Counted from the first letter of the stretch, positions 18,076 to 27,256 are shown. The stretch: DNA of 64,000 nt from Chelonobacter sp050613185 (GCF_050613185.1 NZ_CP192511.1:2046001-2110000), one strand, 5' to 3'. Numbers and translations are program-made. The notes: a model not told the origin generated them from the letters alone.

Positions 18076-18552
18076 TCACTCATCCTTCAACTCCGCAAAT
18101 TCCCCTTTGGTCGCTTGTGCCAAATCCTGTGCGGTCAAGGCAATGTCTAAACCGCGTTTGCCGCCGGAGACGTAGATTCTCTCCCATTCAACCGCACTTT
18201 GATCGATAAAGGTCGGCAGGGCTTTTTTCTGCCCGATCGGGCTGATTCCGCCGACCAGATAGCCGGAGGATTTTTGTGCCGCGTCGATGTCCGCCATCTC
18301 GATTTTTTTTACTTGTAACGCTTTGGCGGCTTTTTTCAGGCTGAGTTTGTGCGATACCGGAATCACCATCACCGCCAGTTTTTTCTGATCGCCGTTGATT
18401 GCCACCAATAGGGTTTTATAGGTTTGATCGGGGTTGAGCCCCAATTTTTCCGCCGCTTCTTGCCCGAAGTCGGTGATATTGGGATCGTGCTCGTAGCTGT
18501 GGATCGTATATGGAATTTTTTGTTTTTTCAGATAATTGATTGCCGGTGTCAT
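18076..18552 (-). CDS. ybaK: Cys-tRNA(Pro)/Cys-tRNA(Cys) deacylase YbaK
   Basis: YbaK clears cysteine mischarged onto tRNA-Pro and related tRNAs, acting in trans beside ProRS. The 158-residue protein has the INS-editing fold: the catalytic lysine region VSHKLSLKKAAKAL near residues 66-79, the GGISPIGQKK loop near 101-110 and the conserved SGGKRG near 129-134. H. influenzae YbaK (HI1434) has the same length. The 3' part of this gene is duplicated at 17729-17867; this copy is full length. Confidence 0.93.
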   Translation of the reverse strand: MTPAINYLKKQKIPYTIHSYEHDPNITDFGQEAAEKLGLNPDQTYKTLLVAINGDQKKLAVMVIPVSHKLSLKKAAKALQVKKIEMADIDAAQKSSGYLVGGISPIGQKKALPTFIDQSAVEWERIYVSGGKRGLDIALTAQDLAQATKGEFAELKDE

Positions 18553-18654
18553 CAGTGGTCTCGCGATTCTTTTACAGACTTATGCAACGAAATTCGGTAG
18601 AATTGCGCCGTTTACTTAATCCAAGAATTGTACCCTAGAGAGGCAAAGAAAAAA

Positions 18655-19632
18655 ATGCAGACAAGTTTAAATATTGTCGTGGCGGCGGAATTTGAATTGG
18701 CGGAAAAAATCGCCGAATTATTGGAACAAAGTGCATTACCGACGGCAAAATTGAGTGTCGCCGAGATTTATCCGTTTAACGAAGAGCAAGGTTTGCGTTT
18801 TAACAATCGCGCGGTGGAACAGCAAAATATCGAAGAGATTGACTGGACGGATAAGCAATATCTGTTTTTCGCCGGTGAAGCCAAACACGCAGCGTATGTG
18901 GCGCAAGCGGCGGACAGCGGCTGTGTGGTGATTGATCTTAACGGCGTGTGCGCTGCGTTGCAAGATGTGCCGTTGCTTGTACCGGGTTTTAATGACGGGC
19001 AATTGGCAGAACTGCGTAACCGCAATATTGTCGCCCTTGCCGATCCGCAAATCAGCCAGTTGTTGCTGAGTGCCGGTGAAATCTTGGCACAGGGCGACAT
19101 TAATCGGCTGCTGGTCAGTTCAATGTTACCTGCCTCGTATGTCAATGCCGAGCAAGTGAAAAAACTGGCAGGGCAGACTGCGCGTTTACTGAACGGTATT
19201 CCGTTGGACGAAGGCGAACAACGCTTGGCGTTTGATATCGCACCGTTTAAATTACACAGTGCGGATCGTTTAGTGCAGCAATTCCAAAAAATCCTACCGA
19301 ACAGCGAAATCCAGTTGGTGATTCATCAACTGCAAAGTGCGGTTTTTTACGGACTGGGGCAGCAAGTGACCGCACTTTCCGATTACCAAACCGATGTGGA
19401 GCAATGGCAGCAGGCTTGGCAGCAAAATGCCTTAATAGCCGTACATCATGATCAACTTGTGACACCGGTGATTAACGGCGAACAGTATCAAGAACAGGAT
19501 CAGATTCACATAAGCGATGTGCAGGCGTTGGAAAACGGCATTCAGTTCTGGTCGGTATGCGACGAACAGCGTTTCAGCTTGGCGCTGCTCGGCGTGCGAC
19601 TGGCGGAAACCGCGTATTTGCAGGGTTATTAA
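18655..19632 (+). CDS. usg: USG-1-like protein (aspartate-semialdehyde dehydrogenase fold)
   Basis: A 325-residue protein of the Usg family, which has the fold of aspartate-semialdehyde dehydrogenase but lacks its chemistry. The start SLNIVVAAEFELAEKIAELLE has lost the GxxGxVG loop of true dehydrogenases, and no QNC-type active-site cysteine is visible. I choose ATG 18655, nine codons after a TTG, because AGAGAGG lies upstream of it. The role of Usg is unknown; in E. coli the gene lies upstream of truA. Here it stands alone between ybaK and a nucleotidase gene. Confidence 0.78.
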   Translation: MQTSLNIVVAAEFELAEKIAELLEQSALPTAKLSVAEIYPFNEEQGLRFNNRAVEQQNIEEIDWTDKQYLFFAGEAKHAAYVAQAADSGCVVIDLNGVCAALQDVPLLVPGFNDGQLAELRNRNIVALADPQISQLLLSAGEILAQGDINRLLVSSMLPASYVNAEQVKKLAGQTARLLNGIPLDEGEQRLAFDIAPFKLHSADRLVQQFQKILPNSEIQLVIHQLQSAVFYGLGQQVTALSDYQTDVEQWQQAWQQNALIAVHHDQLVTPVINGEQYQEQDQIHISDVQALENGIQFWSVCDEQRFSLALLGVRLAETAYLQGY

Positions 19633-19724
19633 CAGAATCAATGCAATTTGGTTTGGCGAGGCTTGCCAACTGGAATGCATGATAAATGAAAAATAATAAA
19701 ATATAACAATGAAAGGAGTCCAAC

Positions 19725-21386
19725 ATGCGTAAAGTAATAGGTGGGTTATTGCTGCTATCAATAGCAGCTGGTGTAGCCGCCAAAGAGGTTAATATTAAAC
19801 TGCTGGGAACGTCCGATGTGCACGGACGAGTGGTGCCGTGGAGTTATGGCGCAGATATTGAGGATCTATCGGGTTCTTATGCCCAGATTGCAAGTTATGT
19901 GAAGGGGGTGAGACAGCAGCATGATAATGTAATTTTGATTGATGTTGGTGATGCGATTCAGGATAACCAAGTGGAAGTGTTTGCCAAAACAGCGCAATAC
20001 TATCAAGACAATCCGATTCCCAAAGTATTAAATGCTATGAATTATGATATTTTTGTTTTGGGAAATCATGAGTTTAATTTTGGTATGCCGGCACTGGATG
20101 CCATTTTGCAAGATATTCAGGCACAAAAAATTACTGCTAATTTCTATCATCAATCGGGTGATCGCTATTTGGCTCCCTCCACAATCATTGAAAAAGGCGG
20201 GGTGAAACTGGGAATTATCGGTTTGACCACGCCAATGTCGGAGATCTTCGAAAAGGACACCGGACATCTAAAAGCAATGAAATTCAGCTCACCGATTGAA
20301 GAAACCAAACGGCAAATTGCCGTATTAAAAGCGCAAGATGTTAATGCGATTATTGTGATTGCCCATATGGGGATTGAGAATGAAAACAACATTGCCGGAA
20401 CCGGTGTTAGCGATCTGATCAATGCGGTTGAGGGGATTGATGTGATTATTGCCGGGCATATGCACCAAAATATACCCGGCGAAACCATCAATAATGTGTT
20501 AATCACCGAGCCACACCGTTACGGTACAGTGGTTTCTGAAGTGGATTTAACCTTTGATGTGGATGAAAAACAGCAGGTGAAACTGTTGTCAAAAACAGCA
20601 ACAACGGTGCCGGTAAAAACGCTGGCTGCAGATCCTGAAATCGTCAGCATTTACCAGCCTTATCACGACGAATTAAGACGTTTGAATAATGTAGTGATAG
20701 GTGAAACCGCAAATGACATGGTTTTACAACAGAAAAATCACGGTGTATCCGTTGCTTTTTCACAAGACACCGGTTTATCGTCGCTGATTACCGATGTCGA
20801 ATTACATTACAGCAAAGCCGATGTGGTTTCCTTTGCCTTCGATCATGAAACGGTACGTTTGGATAAAGGGCAGATTAAGAAAAAAGACATCATCTTTAAT
20901 TATCGTTATGCCGGTGGCGATGTGACGGTGTACGAGTTAAGCGGCAAACAGTTGAAGCAGTATATGGAGTGGTCAGCGGACTATTTTAATACAATTGAAG
21001 CAGGTGATACGGCTTATCGTTATGATCCAGTGCGTGGTAAGTCCAAATATGTGACCTTCGATATTTTTGGCGGGGTGAACTATAACATTGATTTAACTCG
21101 GCCCAGCGGACATAAAATTGTGAATCTCACCTTGGCTGATGGGCGCCCGGTGACGGATGAACTCAAATTAAAAGTCGGTATGAACTCCTACCGTTTTGGG
21201 CAACTCAGCAAAGTAGGCGGAATATTTGCAGAACAGACCATTCCGGTGTTATGGGAGTCGAAAGTGGCTTTAGGCAGCGAAGCTGGTACCATCCAAAACA
21301 TGATAATCGACTATATTACCCAGGTGAAGCAAGGTAAAATCGACGGTTTGTCACATAACCGTTGGCGGATTATCGGGTTAAAGTAA
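19725..21386 (+). CDS. Periplasmic 5'-nucleotidase / 2',3'-cyclic phosphodiesterase family protein
   Basis: A 553-residue secreted metallophosphoesterase of the UshA/CpdB family that releases nucleosides and phosphate from nucleotides in the periplasm. A signal peptide occupies residues 1-19 (cleavage near VAAK). Metal motifs in order are TSDVHGRV, VGDAIQDN, LGNHEFNFG, VIAHMG and AGHMHQN; a C-terminal substrate-binding domain follows from about residue 330. AAAGGAG lies before the ATG. The gene is visibly more A+T-rich than its neighbours and contains no exact USS, suggesting a separate history. Choice between 5'-nucleotidase and cyclic phosphodiesterase activity cannot be made from sequence. 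Confidence 0.82.
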   Translation: MRKVIGGLLLLSIAAGVAAKEVNIKLLGTSDVHGRVVPWSYGADIEDLSGSYAQIASYVKGVRQQHDNVILIDVGDAIQDNQVEVFAKTAQYYQDNPIPKVLNAMNYDIFVLGNHEFNFGMPALDAILQDIQAQKITANFYHQSGDRYLAPSTIIEKGGVKLGIIGLTTPMSEIFEKDTGHLKAMKFSSPIEETKRQIAVLKAQDVNAIIVIAHMGIENENNIAGTGVSDLINAVEGIDVIIAGHMHQNIPGETINNVLITEPHRYGTVVSEVDLTFDVDEKQQVKLLSKTATTVPVKTLAADPEIVSIYQPYHDELRRLNNVVIGETANDMVLQQKNHGVSVAFSQDTGLSSLITDVELHYSKADVVSFAFDHETVRLDKGQIKKKDIIFNYRYAGGDVTVYELSGKQLKQYMEWSADYFNTIEAGDTAYRYDPVRGKSKYVTFDIFGGVNYNIDLTRPSGHKIVNLTLADGRPVTDELKLKVGMNSYRFGQLSKVGGIFAEQTIPVLWESKVALGSEAGTIQNMIIDYITQVKQGKIDGLSHNRWRIIGLK

Positions 21387-21406
21387 GATAATCCCGGTTT
21401 ATTTTT

Positions 21407-21435
21407 AAAGTACGGTTCGAGCAAAACCGTACTTT
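21407..21435. terminator. Terminator hairpin with paired, altered USS arms
   Basis: AAAGTACGGTT (21407-21417) pairs with AACCGTACTTT (21425-21435) around a 7-base loop, between two convergent genes. Both arms differ from the USS by the same compensating change (G to A and C to T), so pairing is kept while USS identity is lost. Confidence 0.8.
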
Positions 21436-21441
21436 GATTTT

Positions 21442-21810
21442 TTATTTGAAGCCATCGGCTTGTAACTGTTGATAACCGCCGAGGTTTTGCACGTTACGAT
21501 AACCCAATTTTTCCAATTCGGCTTTTGCCAAGGCTGAGCGCCTGCCGCTGCGGCAATAGACATAGATTGCTTGGGTTTTATCCGTGGTTAATCGGCTGAT
21601 TTGCGCTCCGATTTGTGCATAGGGGATATTGACCGCACTTTGCAAATGCCCGGCGGCAAATTCATCGGCTTCGCGTACGTCAATCAGCAGTGCCTGCCGG
21701 TTTTGTTGCTGCTGTTGCAATTGCTGTGGCGTAATGGTATTTGCCTGCACAGTGGAGAATAATCCGCTTAACAAACAAACGCCTGCCGTTACCCATTTTA
21801 ATACTCGCAT
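21442..21810 (-). CDS. Periplasmic rhodanese-like sulfurtransferase
   Basis: A 122-residue exported protein with one rhodanese domain. Residues 1-23 form a signal peptide (cleavage near VQAN), followed by a glutamine run, then IDVREADEFAAGHL and the active-site loop VYCRSGRRSALA with the catalytic cysteine near residue 87. It resembles PspE of E. coli (periplasmic thiosulfate sulfurtransferase) and cytoplasmic GlpE, but the signal peptide favours a PspE-like role. It faces the nucleotidase gene and shares a terminator with it. Confidence 0.85.
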   Translation of the reverse strand: MRVLKWVTAGVCLLSGLFSTVQANTITPQQLQQQQQNRQALLIDVREADEFAAGHLQSAVNIPYAQIGAQISRLTTDKTQAIYVYCRSGRRSALAKAELEKLGYRNVQNLGGYQQLQADGFK

Positions 21811-21898
21811 TTTTTCCCCTTAATGATGTTTAAAATCGCAGCAAGCATAGCTTGAAAATAGAACTTTACCTGTGAAATCGTCTTATTTTGCTGTGATT

Positions 21899-23134
21899 TT
21901 AAATCAGTTCCGCTTGTTGCAACACCACCGCTTGCAAAACGTTGATTCCGGCTTCCACATCCTGCCAGTCGGTGTGTTCCAACGGATTATGGCTGATACC
22001 GTGCTGTGACGGCACAAAAATCATCCCGGTCGGGCAGAGCGTTGCCATGTGCATTGCGTCATGTCCCGCGCCGCTCGGCATAATTTCATAAGCATAGCCT
22101 AATTGTGCGGCGGCTTGCTCGACGGCGTTAACCATAGCCGGGTCTAACAAAATCGGTTGATCGCGTGAAATGAGTTGTAAGTCAATCTGTAAGCCGCGTT
22201 GTCGGCTGACTTCGGCTATTTTCCGCTGCAGGGCTGAAAATACGCTTTCCCGTGCGGCAACATTGGTGCCGCGAATATCAACCAATAATTCGCAATAGCC
22301 CGGCACTACGTTCATCACCCCCGGTTTCGCCTGCATTTGCCCGACCGTGGCAACGGTGGCGTGCCCGGCGCGAATGGCGGTTTGTTCCAACGCCAAGGCT
22401 AATTCAGCACCGCCTAATAATGCGTCGTGGCGATAATTCATCGCGGTCGCGCCGGAATGATCCGCTTGCCCTTGAATTTTCACGAGACAGCGGATCGGTG
22501 CGGCGATACCGGTGACCACACCGATGGTTTTGTTCTCATTTTCCAGACGCGGTCCCTGCTCGATATGCAATTCAAAAAAGCATTTAAATTCAGCGGCAGA
22601 ACGTTTGGCTTGCTCGATTTGGTTAAAATCCAAACCGATCTGCTGAAGTGCGGTAGCAAGGCTGATTCCGTTTTTATCTTGTAAACGGGCGAGCCCCGCT
22701 TGATTGCTGACGCCGCACATCACTTTGCTGCCTAAAGTAGCATAGTTAAAACGGCTGGATTCTTCGCAGGTAAAAATGATTAACTCCAATGGATAACGGG
22801 TTTGCCGTTGCTGTTCGCACAGTTGCAGCAGAATTTCCAAACCGGCAACGGTGCCGAGCGGTCCGTCAAATTTGCCGGCATTGACCACGGTGTCGATATG
22901 CGAACCGAATGCCACGGCAGGCAGATCATTTTGTGTGCCGTCACGGCGGATAATCACGTTGCCGATTTGATCGATACGAATGATGAAATCCTGTTGTCGG
23001 CAGAGATCGAGCAAATAATTACGTGCCTGTAAATCTTGCGGGCTGAATGCCAGGCGCGTCAATTCGTGCGTTTCGGCGGAGATGGACGCTAAATGATGAA
23101 TTAGGGCTTTTACGCGTTGCATATTGATAGTCAT
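21899..23134 (-). CDS. M20 family amidase: allantoate amidohydrolase / N-carbamoyl-L-amino acid hydrolase type
   Basis: A 411-residue zinc amidohydrolase of the hydantoinase/carbamoylase branch of peptidase M20. Metal-site motifs are FGSHIDTVVNAGKFDGPLG, the CEESSRF glutamates and ELHIEQGP; the dimerisation lid includes QADHSGATAM, and the late His is in GAGHDAMHMA. Such enzymes cut ureido or N-carbamoyl groups to give free amino acid, CO2 and ammonia; the substrate here is unknown. It diverges from pepE across 144 bases. H. influenzae has the same neighbours (HI0584-HI0588), which suggests a peptide or amino-acid derivative salvage function. Confidence 0.85.
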   Translation of the reverse strand: MTINMQRVKALIHHLASISAETHELTRLAFSPQDLQARNYLLDLCRQQDFIIRIDQIGNVIIRRDGTQNDLPAVAFGSHIDTVVNAGKFDGPLGTVAGLEILLQLCEQQRQTRYPLELIIFTCEESSRFNYATLGSKVMCGVSNQAGLARLQDKNGISLATALQQIGLDFNQIEQAKRSAAEFKCFFELHIEQGPRLENENKTIGVVTGIAAPIRCLVKIQGQADHSGATAMNYRHDALLGGAELALALEQTAIRAGHATVATVGQMQAKPGVMNVVPGYCELLVDIRGTNVAARESVFSALQRKIAEVSRQRGLQIDLQLISRDQPILLDPAMVNAVEQAAAQLGYAYEIMPSGAGHDAMHMATLCPTGMIFVPSQHGISHNPLEHTDWQDVEAGINVLQAVVLQQAELI

Positions 23135-23278
23135 AATAATTTCTCCGAAAGGTCATCGTAGCTTTACAAACAGTTTATCAAAAGCATGATCCATTTCACT
23201 ATAAACGAAAATCAGTTGGGGTAAAATCGACTTGATCACAAACATGAGTAATGACGACCAAAACTAAGGAGTATGCTG

Positions 23279-23992
23279 ATGAGTGTTAAAAAAATGCTGT
23301 TAATGAGTGGTTCCAAGTATCGTAACACCGAGTATTTGGTGCATTGTATTCCTTGGATTCGGCGTTTTTTGGCGGATTTTCAAGGGAAAACCTTGGCTTT
23401 TGTGCCTTATGCCGGCGTCAGCCGCAGTTATGATCAATACGAACAGGCGGTGAAACATGCTTTTGAACCACTGAAAATGAACGTGCTTTCCGTCCACCAA
23501 TCGCCAGATCCACGCGAGATTATCGAACAAGCCGATGCGATTGCCATCGGCGGCGGTAATACGTTTTGTTTGTTGAATCAGTTATATCAACACAACCTGT
23601 TGGAGCCAATCCGGGCGAAAGTGCAGGGCGGTGCGCCGTATTTCGGTTGGAGCGCAGGGGCGAATGTTGCCGGGGCTTCGATTATGACTACCAACGATAT
23701 GCCGATTGTCTATCCGCCGTCGTTTGCGGCATTGAACTTATTTCCGGCGCAAATCAACCCGCACTTTGTTTCCGGCAAAATACAAGGGCATAACGGCGAA
23801 AGCCGTGAAGAGCGGTTAAATGAATTTTTATTGGTCAATCCGAAAGCGGTGGTGTATGCCCTGCCGGAAGGCACTGCGCTACAAATTCGCGACGAATGCG
23901 CAACGGTGCTGGGCTATGACAATATTTTGCGTATCAGCGGGCAGATGGATGTGGAAGAAATCGCACTCAATTCGACATTTAACTATATGTAA
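23279..23992 (+). CDS. pepE: Dipeptidase E (alpha-aspartyl dipeptidase)
   Basis: A serine peptidase of family S51 that cleaves dipeptides with N-terminal aspartate in the cytoplasm. The nucleophile serine is in FGWSAGANVAG, and GGGNTFCLL and the late LPEGTAL are further family marks. ATG 23273 lies only two bases from AAGGA; ATG 23279, two codons later, has proper spacing and gives MSVKKMLLMSGSKY (237 residues), so I use it. A DcuC-like transporter and an AbgA-like amidohydrolase follow on the same strand, probably one operon. Confidence 0.92.
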   Translation: MSVKKMLLMSGSKYRNTEYLVHCIPWIRRFLADFQGKTLAFVPYAGVSRSYDQYEQAVKHAFEPLKMNVLSVHQSPDPREIIEQADAIAIGGGNTFCLLNQLYQHNLLEPIRAKVQGGAPYFGWSAGANVAGASIMTTNDMPIVYPPSFAALNLFPAQINPHFVSGKIQGHNGESREERLNEFLLVNPKAVVYALPEGTALQIRDECATVLGYDNILRISGQMDVEEIALNSTFNYM

Positions 23993-24012
23993 AGTGTGAC
24001 AGGAGGTTTCAA

Positions 24013-25305
24013 ATGAATGGCTTAAATATGGTTGTTGCCTTGGCAGGAATTGCCGTCACGGTATATTTAATGATTAAAAAATATGAAACCCGCACCGTGT
24101 TATTGGGTGTCGGTTTAGTGATGGCGGTTTTGACTTTAAGCCCGATGGAAGCATTGGCGGCATTTGCTAAAAGCATGACATCTTCCGGCTTAATTATGGC
24201 GATCTGTTCCAGTATGGGTTTTGCCTATGTGATGAAATATACCGAATGCGATATGCATTTGGTGCATTTGCTGACTAAACCACTGAGCGGACTGAAGTTT
24301 TTTCTGATTCCGATTGCCACGGTTTTGACCTTTTTTATCAATATCGCGATTCCGTCGGCGGCAGGCTGTGCGGCGGCGGTGGGGGCAACCTTGATTCCGG
24401 TGTTGAAATCTGCCGGCGTGCGTCCGGCAACGGCAGGGGCGGCGATTCTGGCAGGCACTTTCGGTTCGATGATGAGCCCGGGATCTTCGCACTCGGCGAT
24501 GATCAGTGAAATGTCCGGTTTAACCGTCACCCAAGTTAACCTGAGCCACGCGCCTTATACCATTATTGCCGGGGCGATCGGTGCGGTGGTGCTGACGATT
24601 CTGGCGGTGGCGTTGGGCGATTACCATAAAAAATTCCGTGATGAATATCTGGCGGAAAATCAGGAAGCGGAGCAACATTTCAGCAACGTGAATATTCTGT
24701 ATGCGCTTGCGCCGTTAATTCCGGTGGTGCTGTTGGTTATCGGCGGAACGGAATTACAGAAAATTTCATGGCTGGCTTGGACGAAAATGACCGTGCCGGA
24801 AGCGATGTTAATCGGGGCGATTTACGCCATTATCGTAAAACGCACCTCACCGATGAAAATTACCAATGAGTTTTTTAACGGTATGGGAAATTCCTATGCC
24901 AATGTGTTGGGGATTATTATTGCGGCGAGTGTATTTGTTGCCGGCTTGAAATCGACCGGCGCGATTGACGCGGCGATTGAATTTTTGAAATCCTCGAATG
25001 AATTCGTACGTTGGGGCGCAACAATTGGACCGTTCTTAATGGGCGTGATCACCGGTTCCGGCGACGCGGCGGCGATTGCCTTTAATACCGCGGTGACGCC
25101 ACACGCGGTTGAATTGGGTTATACCCATGTGAATTTAGGTATGGGCGCGGCAATTGCCGGGGCAATCGGACGCACCGCGTCGCCAATCGCCGGGGTAACT
25201 ATCGTTTGTGCCGGTCTAGCAATGGCGAACCCGGTGGATATGATTAAACGTACCGCGCCGGGCATGGTGCTGGCGGTTTTATTCTTGGCACTGTTTATGC
25301 TTTAA
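24013..25305 (+). CDS. DcuC family C4-dicarboxylate-type transporter
   Basis: A 430-residue inner-membrane carrier of the DcuC family with about twelve hydrophobic segments; family hallmarks include GTFGSMMSPGSSHSAMI and the C-terminal GDAAAIAFNTAVTP and IGRTASPIAGV motifs. AGGAGG precedes the ATG by 6 bases. DcuC itself exchanges or exports succinate and fumarate. Its position between pepE and an aminoacyl amidohydrolase suggests that this member carries an aspartate-related or acylated amino acid or peptide; that is inference from context. Confidence 0.83.
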   Translation: MNGLNMVVALAGIAVTVYLMIKKYETRTVLLGVGLVMAVLTLSPMEALAAFAKSMTSSGLIMAICSSMGFAYVMKYTECDMHLVHLLTKPLSGLKFFLIPIATVLTFFINIAIPSAAGCAAAVGATLIPVLKSAGVRPATAGAAILAGTFGSMMSPGSSHSAMISEMSGLTVTQVNLSHAPYTIIAGAIGAVVLTILAVALGDYHKKFRDEYLAENQEAEQHFSNVNILYALAPLIPVVLLVIGGTELQKISWLAWTKMTVPEAMLIGAIYAIIVKRTSPMKITNEFFNGMGNSYANVLGIIIAASVFVAGLKSTGAIDAAIEFLKSSNEFVRWGATIGPFLMGVITGSGDAAAIAFNTAVTPHAVELGYTHVNLGMGAAIAGAIGRTASPIAGVTIVCAGLAMANPVDMIKRTAPGMVLAVLFLALFML

Positions 25306-25341
25306 CTTATTTATGTCAGTACATAATAGCGGGAGGGGAAG

Positions 25342-26610
25342 ATGGCAATTAATCCACAACAACTGATTGACTGGCGACGGGAGTTTCATCAATTCCCTGA
25401 AACCGGTTGGTGTGAATTTTTAACCACCACCAAACTGGCGGCTTACCTGAGCGAGATGGGCTTCGAAGTGCGGTTGGGCAAGCAGATTATCAATGAGGAA
25501 TTCGTGCGCGGGCGGCAACCCGCGGTGGTTGATGTCGGTTTGCAACGGGCAATTGAAAAAGGCGCCGATCAAAACTGGTTGGATAAAATGGACGGTTACA
25601 CCGGCTGCGTGGCGATTTTCGATTCCGGCAAAGCAGGCAACACCGTGGCGTTGCGCTTTGATATTGACTGCGTGAATGTACAGGAAACCGCACTTGAAAA
25701 CCATTTGCCGAACCAACTGGGATTCCGTTCGCAAAACGACGGTTTTATGCACGCCTGCGGACATGACGGACATATGGCAATCGGCTTGGGCGTGGCGCAA
25801 TGGATTGCGGACAATAAAACGCAATTAAACGGCAAAATCAAATTGGTGTTCCAACCGGCGGAAGAGGGCGTGCGCGGCGCCGCGGCGATTGCGGCGAGTG
25901 GTATTGTCGATGACGCCGATTATTTTGTTGCCTCGCACCTCAGCTTTTGTGCCGATTCCGGCACGATTATTGCCAACCCGAAAAAATTCCTTTGCACCAC
26001 CAAAATTGATATCCGCTACCACGGCAAACCTGCGCATGCCGGTGCGGCACCGCACTTAGGGCGCAATGCTTTGTTGGCGGCGGCACATGCCGTGACGCAA
26101 CTGCACGGCATTTCCCGCCATGGTGACGGCATGACGCGGATTAATGTCGGTGTGCTGAAAGCCGGAGAGGGGCGTAATGTCGTGCCGGCTACGGCGGAAG
26201 TGCAATTGGAAGTGCGCGGCGAAAATGCGGAAATCAACCAATATATGGTCGATCAAGTCATGCAAATTGCCAAAGGGATAGCGGTCAGTTTTGATGTGAC
26301 CTATGAAACCGAAATCATGGGCGAAGCGGTCGATCTGGATAATGATGGCGAACTGGTTGATCTTATCAGCGAACTGGCGGAAAAAGAGATCGGTGTGACA
26401 CAAGTCGCGCCGAGCTACAGTTTTAACGGCAGTGAAGACGCCACTATTTTAGGACGGCGCGTGCAACAACATGGCGGCAAAGCGATCTATTTTATCGTCG
26501 GCGCTGATCGCACCGCCGGACATCATCAAGCCGAATTTGATTTTGATGAGAAACAGTTACTGACCGGGGTGAATCTGTATACCGCACTTTTACAACGCTT
26601 AAACGGATAG
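25342..26610 (+). CDS. AbgA-like M20D amidohydrolase
   Basis: A 422-residue metallo-amidohydrolase similar to subunit A of p-aminobenzoyl-glutamate hydrolase. The zinc site is visible in HACGHDGHMAIGLG and FQPAEEGVRGAAAI, and the late His-rich site in DRTAGHHQAEFDFD. M20D enzymes remove acyl groups from amino acids or aminobenzoyl-glutamate. AbgB, the partner of the E. coli enzyme, is not present here. GGGAGGGG precedes the ATG. A strong terminator follows the gene, closing the pepE operon. Confidence 0.83.
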   Translation: MAINPQQLIDWRREFHQFPETGWCEFLTTTKLAAYLSEMGFEVRLGKQIINEEFVRGRQPAVVDVGLQRAIEKGADQNWLDKMDGYTGCVAIFDSGKAGNTVALRFDIDCVNVQETALENHLPNQLGFRSQNDGFMHACGHDGHMAIGLGVAQWIADNKTQLNGKIKLVFQPAEEGVRGAAAIAASGIVDDADYFVASHLSFCADSGTIIANPKKFLCTTKIDIRYHGKPAHAGAAPHLGRNALLAAAHAVTQLHGISRHGDGMTRINVGVLKAGEGRNVVPATAEVQLEVRGENAEINQYMVDQVMQIAKGIAVSFDVTYETEIMGEAVDLDNDGELVDLISELAEKEIGVTQVAPSYSFNGSEDATILGRRVQQHGGKAIYFIVGADRTAGHHQAEFDFDEKQLLTGVNLYTALLQRLNG

Positions 26611-26628
26611 CCTAACTCAGTGATAATG

Positions 26629-26666
26629 CAGTGTCTTTGTTAGGGATGGCAAAGGCACTGTTTTTT
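26629..26666 (+). terminator. Rho-independent terminator after abgA-like gene
   Basis: CAGTGTCTTTG pairs with CAAAGGCACTG around a loop that contains TTAGGGATGG, followed by TTTTTT. It closes the pepE/dcuC-like/abgA-like operon. Confidence 0.85.
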
Positions 26667-26731
26667 ATCCATTCGCCAAATTGTGTTAGACTGGCACGGT
26701 TAAACTATGATCATCACTTTAAAGGAAAATC

Positions 26732-27250
26732 ATGCTGAATCTTGAACCACAACCATTCGCCAGTTGGGCAGAACCGATTGAAATGCTATATGCCTGTCAT
26801 GGCAAGGTGAAACGCTTTTGTCGGCAATTGCAGATGTTGCCGGACTATTTAGCGAAAAACGGCGTGAATCAGGCGGTAAAAAATGATGTGCAACAGATTT
26901 TGAATTATTTTGAAATTGCCGCGCCATTACATCATGACGATGAAGAAAAAGATTTTTTCCCGGCGTTATTAACGCATTATCCGCCAGCCAAAACCAATAT
27001 TGATGAATTGGAACGCCAGCATATCCTGCTGCACGAAAATTGGGAAAAATTATCACAGCAACTGCAAGAATTGCTCGACAATCAGCGCAACGCAATCTCG
27101 CCGGAATTGATTAAGCAATTTATTGCCGACTATGAGGTGCATATTGCCCTCGAAGAACCCTTGTTCGAATTAGGCAAGCGGTATTTGTCTGAAGATGAAC
27201 TGCGACGACTGGGCGAGATTATGTCCAACCGCCGCCGTCTTCAACCTTAA
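26732..27250 (+). CDS. Hemerythrin HHE domain protein
   Basis: A 172-residue all-helical protein with a hemerythrin-like diiron site: histidine in YACHGKVKRF (near residue 23), PLHHDDEEKDFFP (HxxxE type, near 65-77), ERQHILLHENWEKL, and YEVHIALEEPLF. These give the H...HxxxE...H...HxxxE ligand pattern of the four-helix bundle. Such proteins sense or bind oxygen, nitric oxide or iron; it is not an obvious RIC (YtfE) because the N-terminal ScdA domain is missing. A TusA-like gene starts 6 bases after its stop, so they are probably translated together. Confidence 0.85.
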   Translation: MLNLEPQPFASWAEPIEMLYACHGKVKRFCRQLQMLPDYLAKNGVNQAVKNDVQQILNYFEIAAPLHHDDEEKDFFPALLTHYPPAKTNIDELERQHILLHENWEKLSQQLQELLDNQRNAISPELIKQFIADYEVHIALEEPLFELGKRYLSEDELRRLGEIMSNRRRLQP

Positions 27251-27256
27251 TCCTTT

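Larger units (their letters stand above)
17521..18214. repeat. 347-bp tandem duplication (two units)
   Basis: Unit 1 is 17521-17867 and unit 2 is 17868-18214, in register without insertions or deletions and differing at only a handful of bases. Each unit contains the olsA stop region, a hairpin-rich element and the 3' end of ybaK on the minus strand. The join at 17863-17871 reads AGTCGGTAG, which is the olsA end, in place of GGTCGGCAG inside intact ybaK (18211-18219). The duplication therefore arose between these two short similar sites. The stretch 17526-18075 holds no intact gene. Confidence 0.9.
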
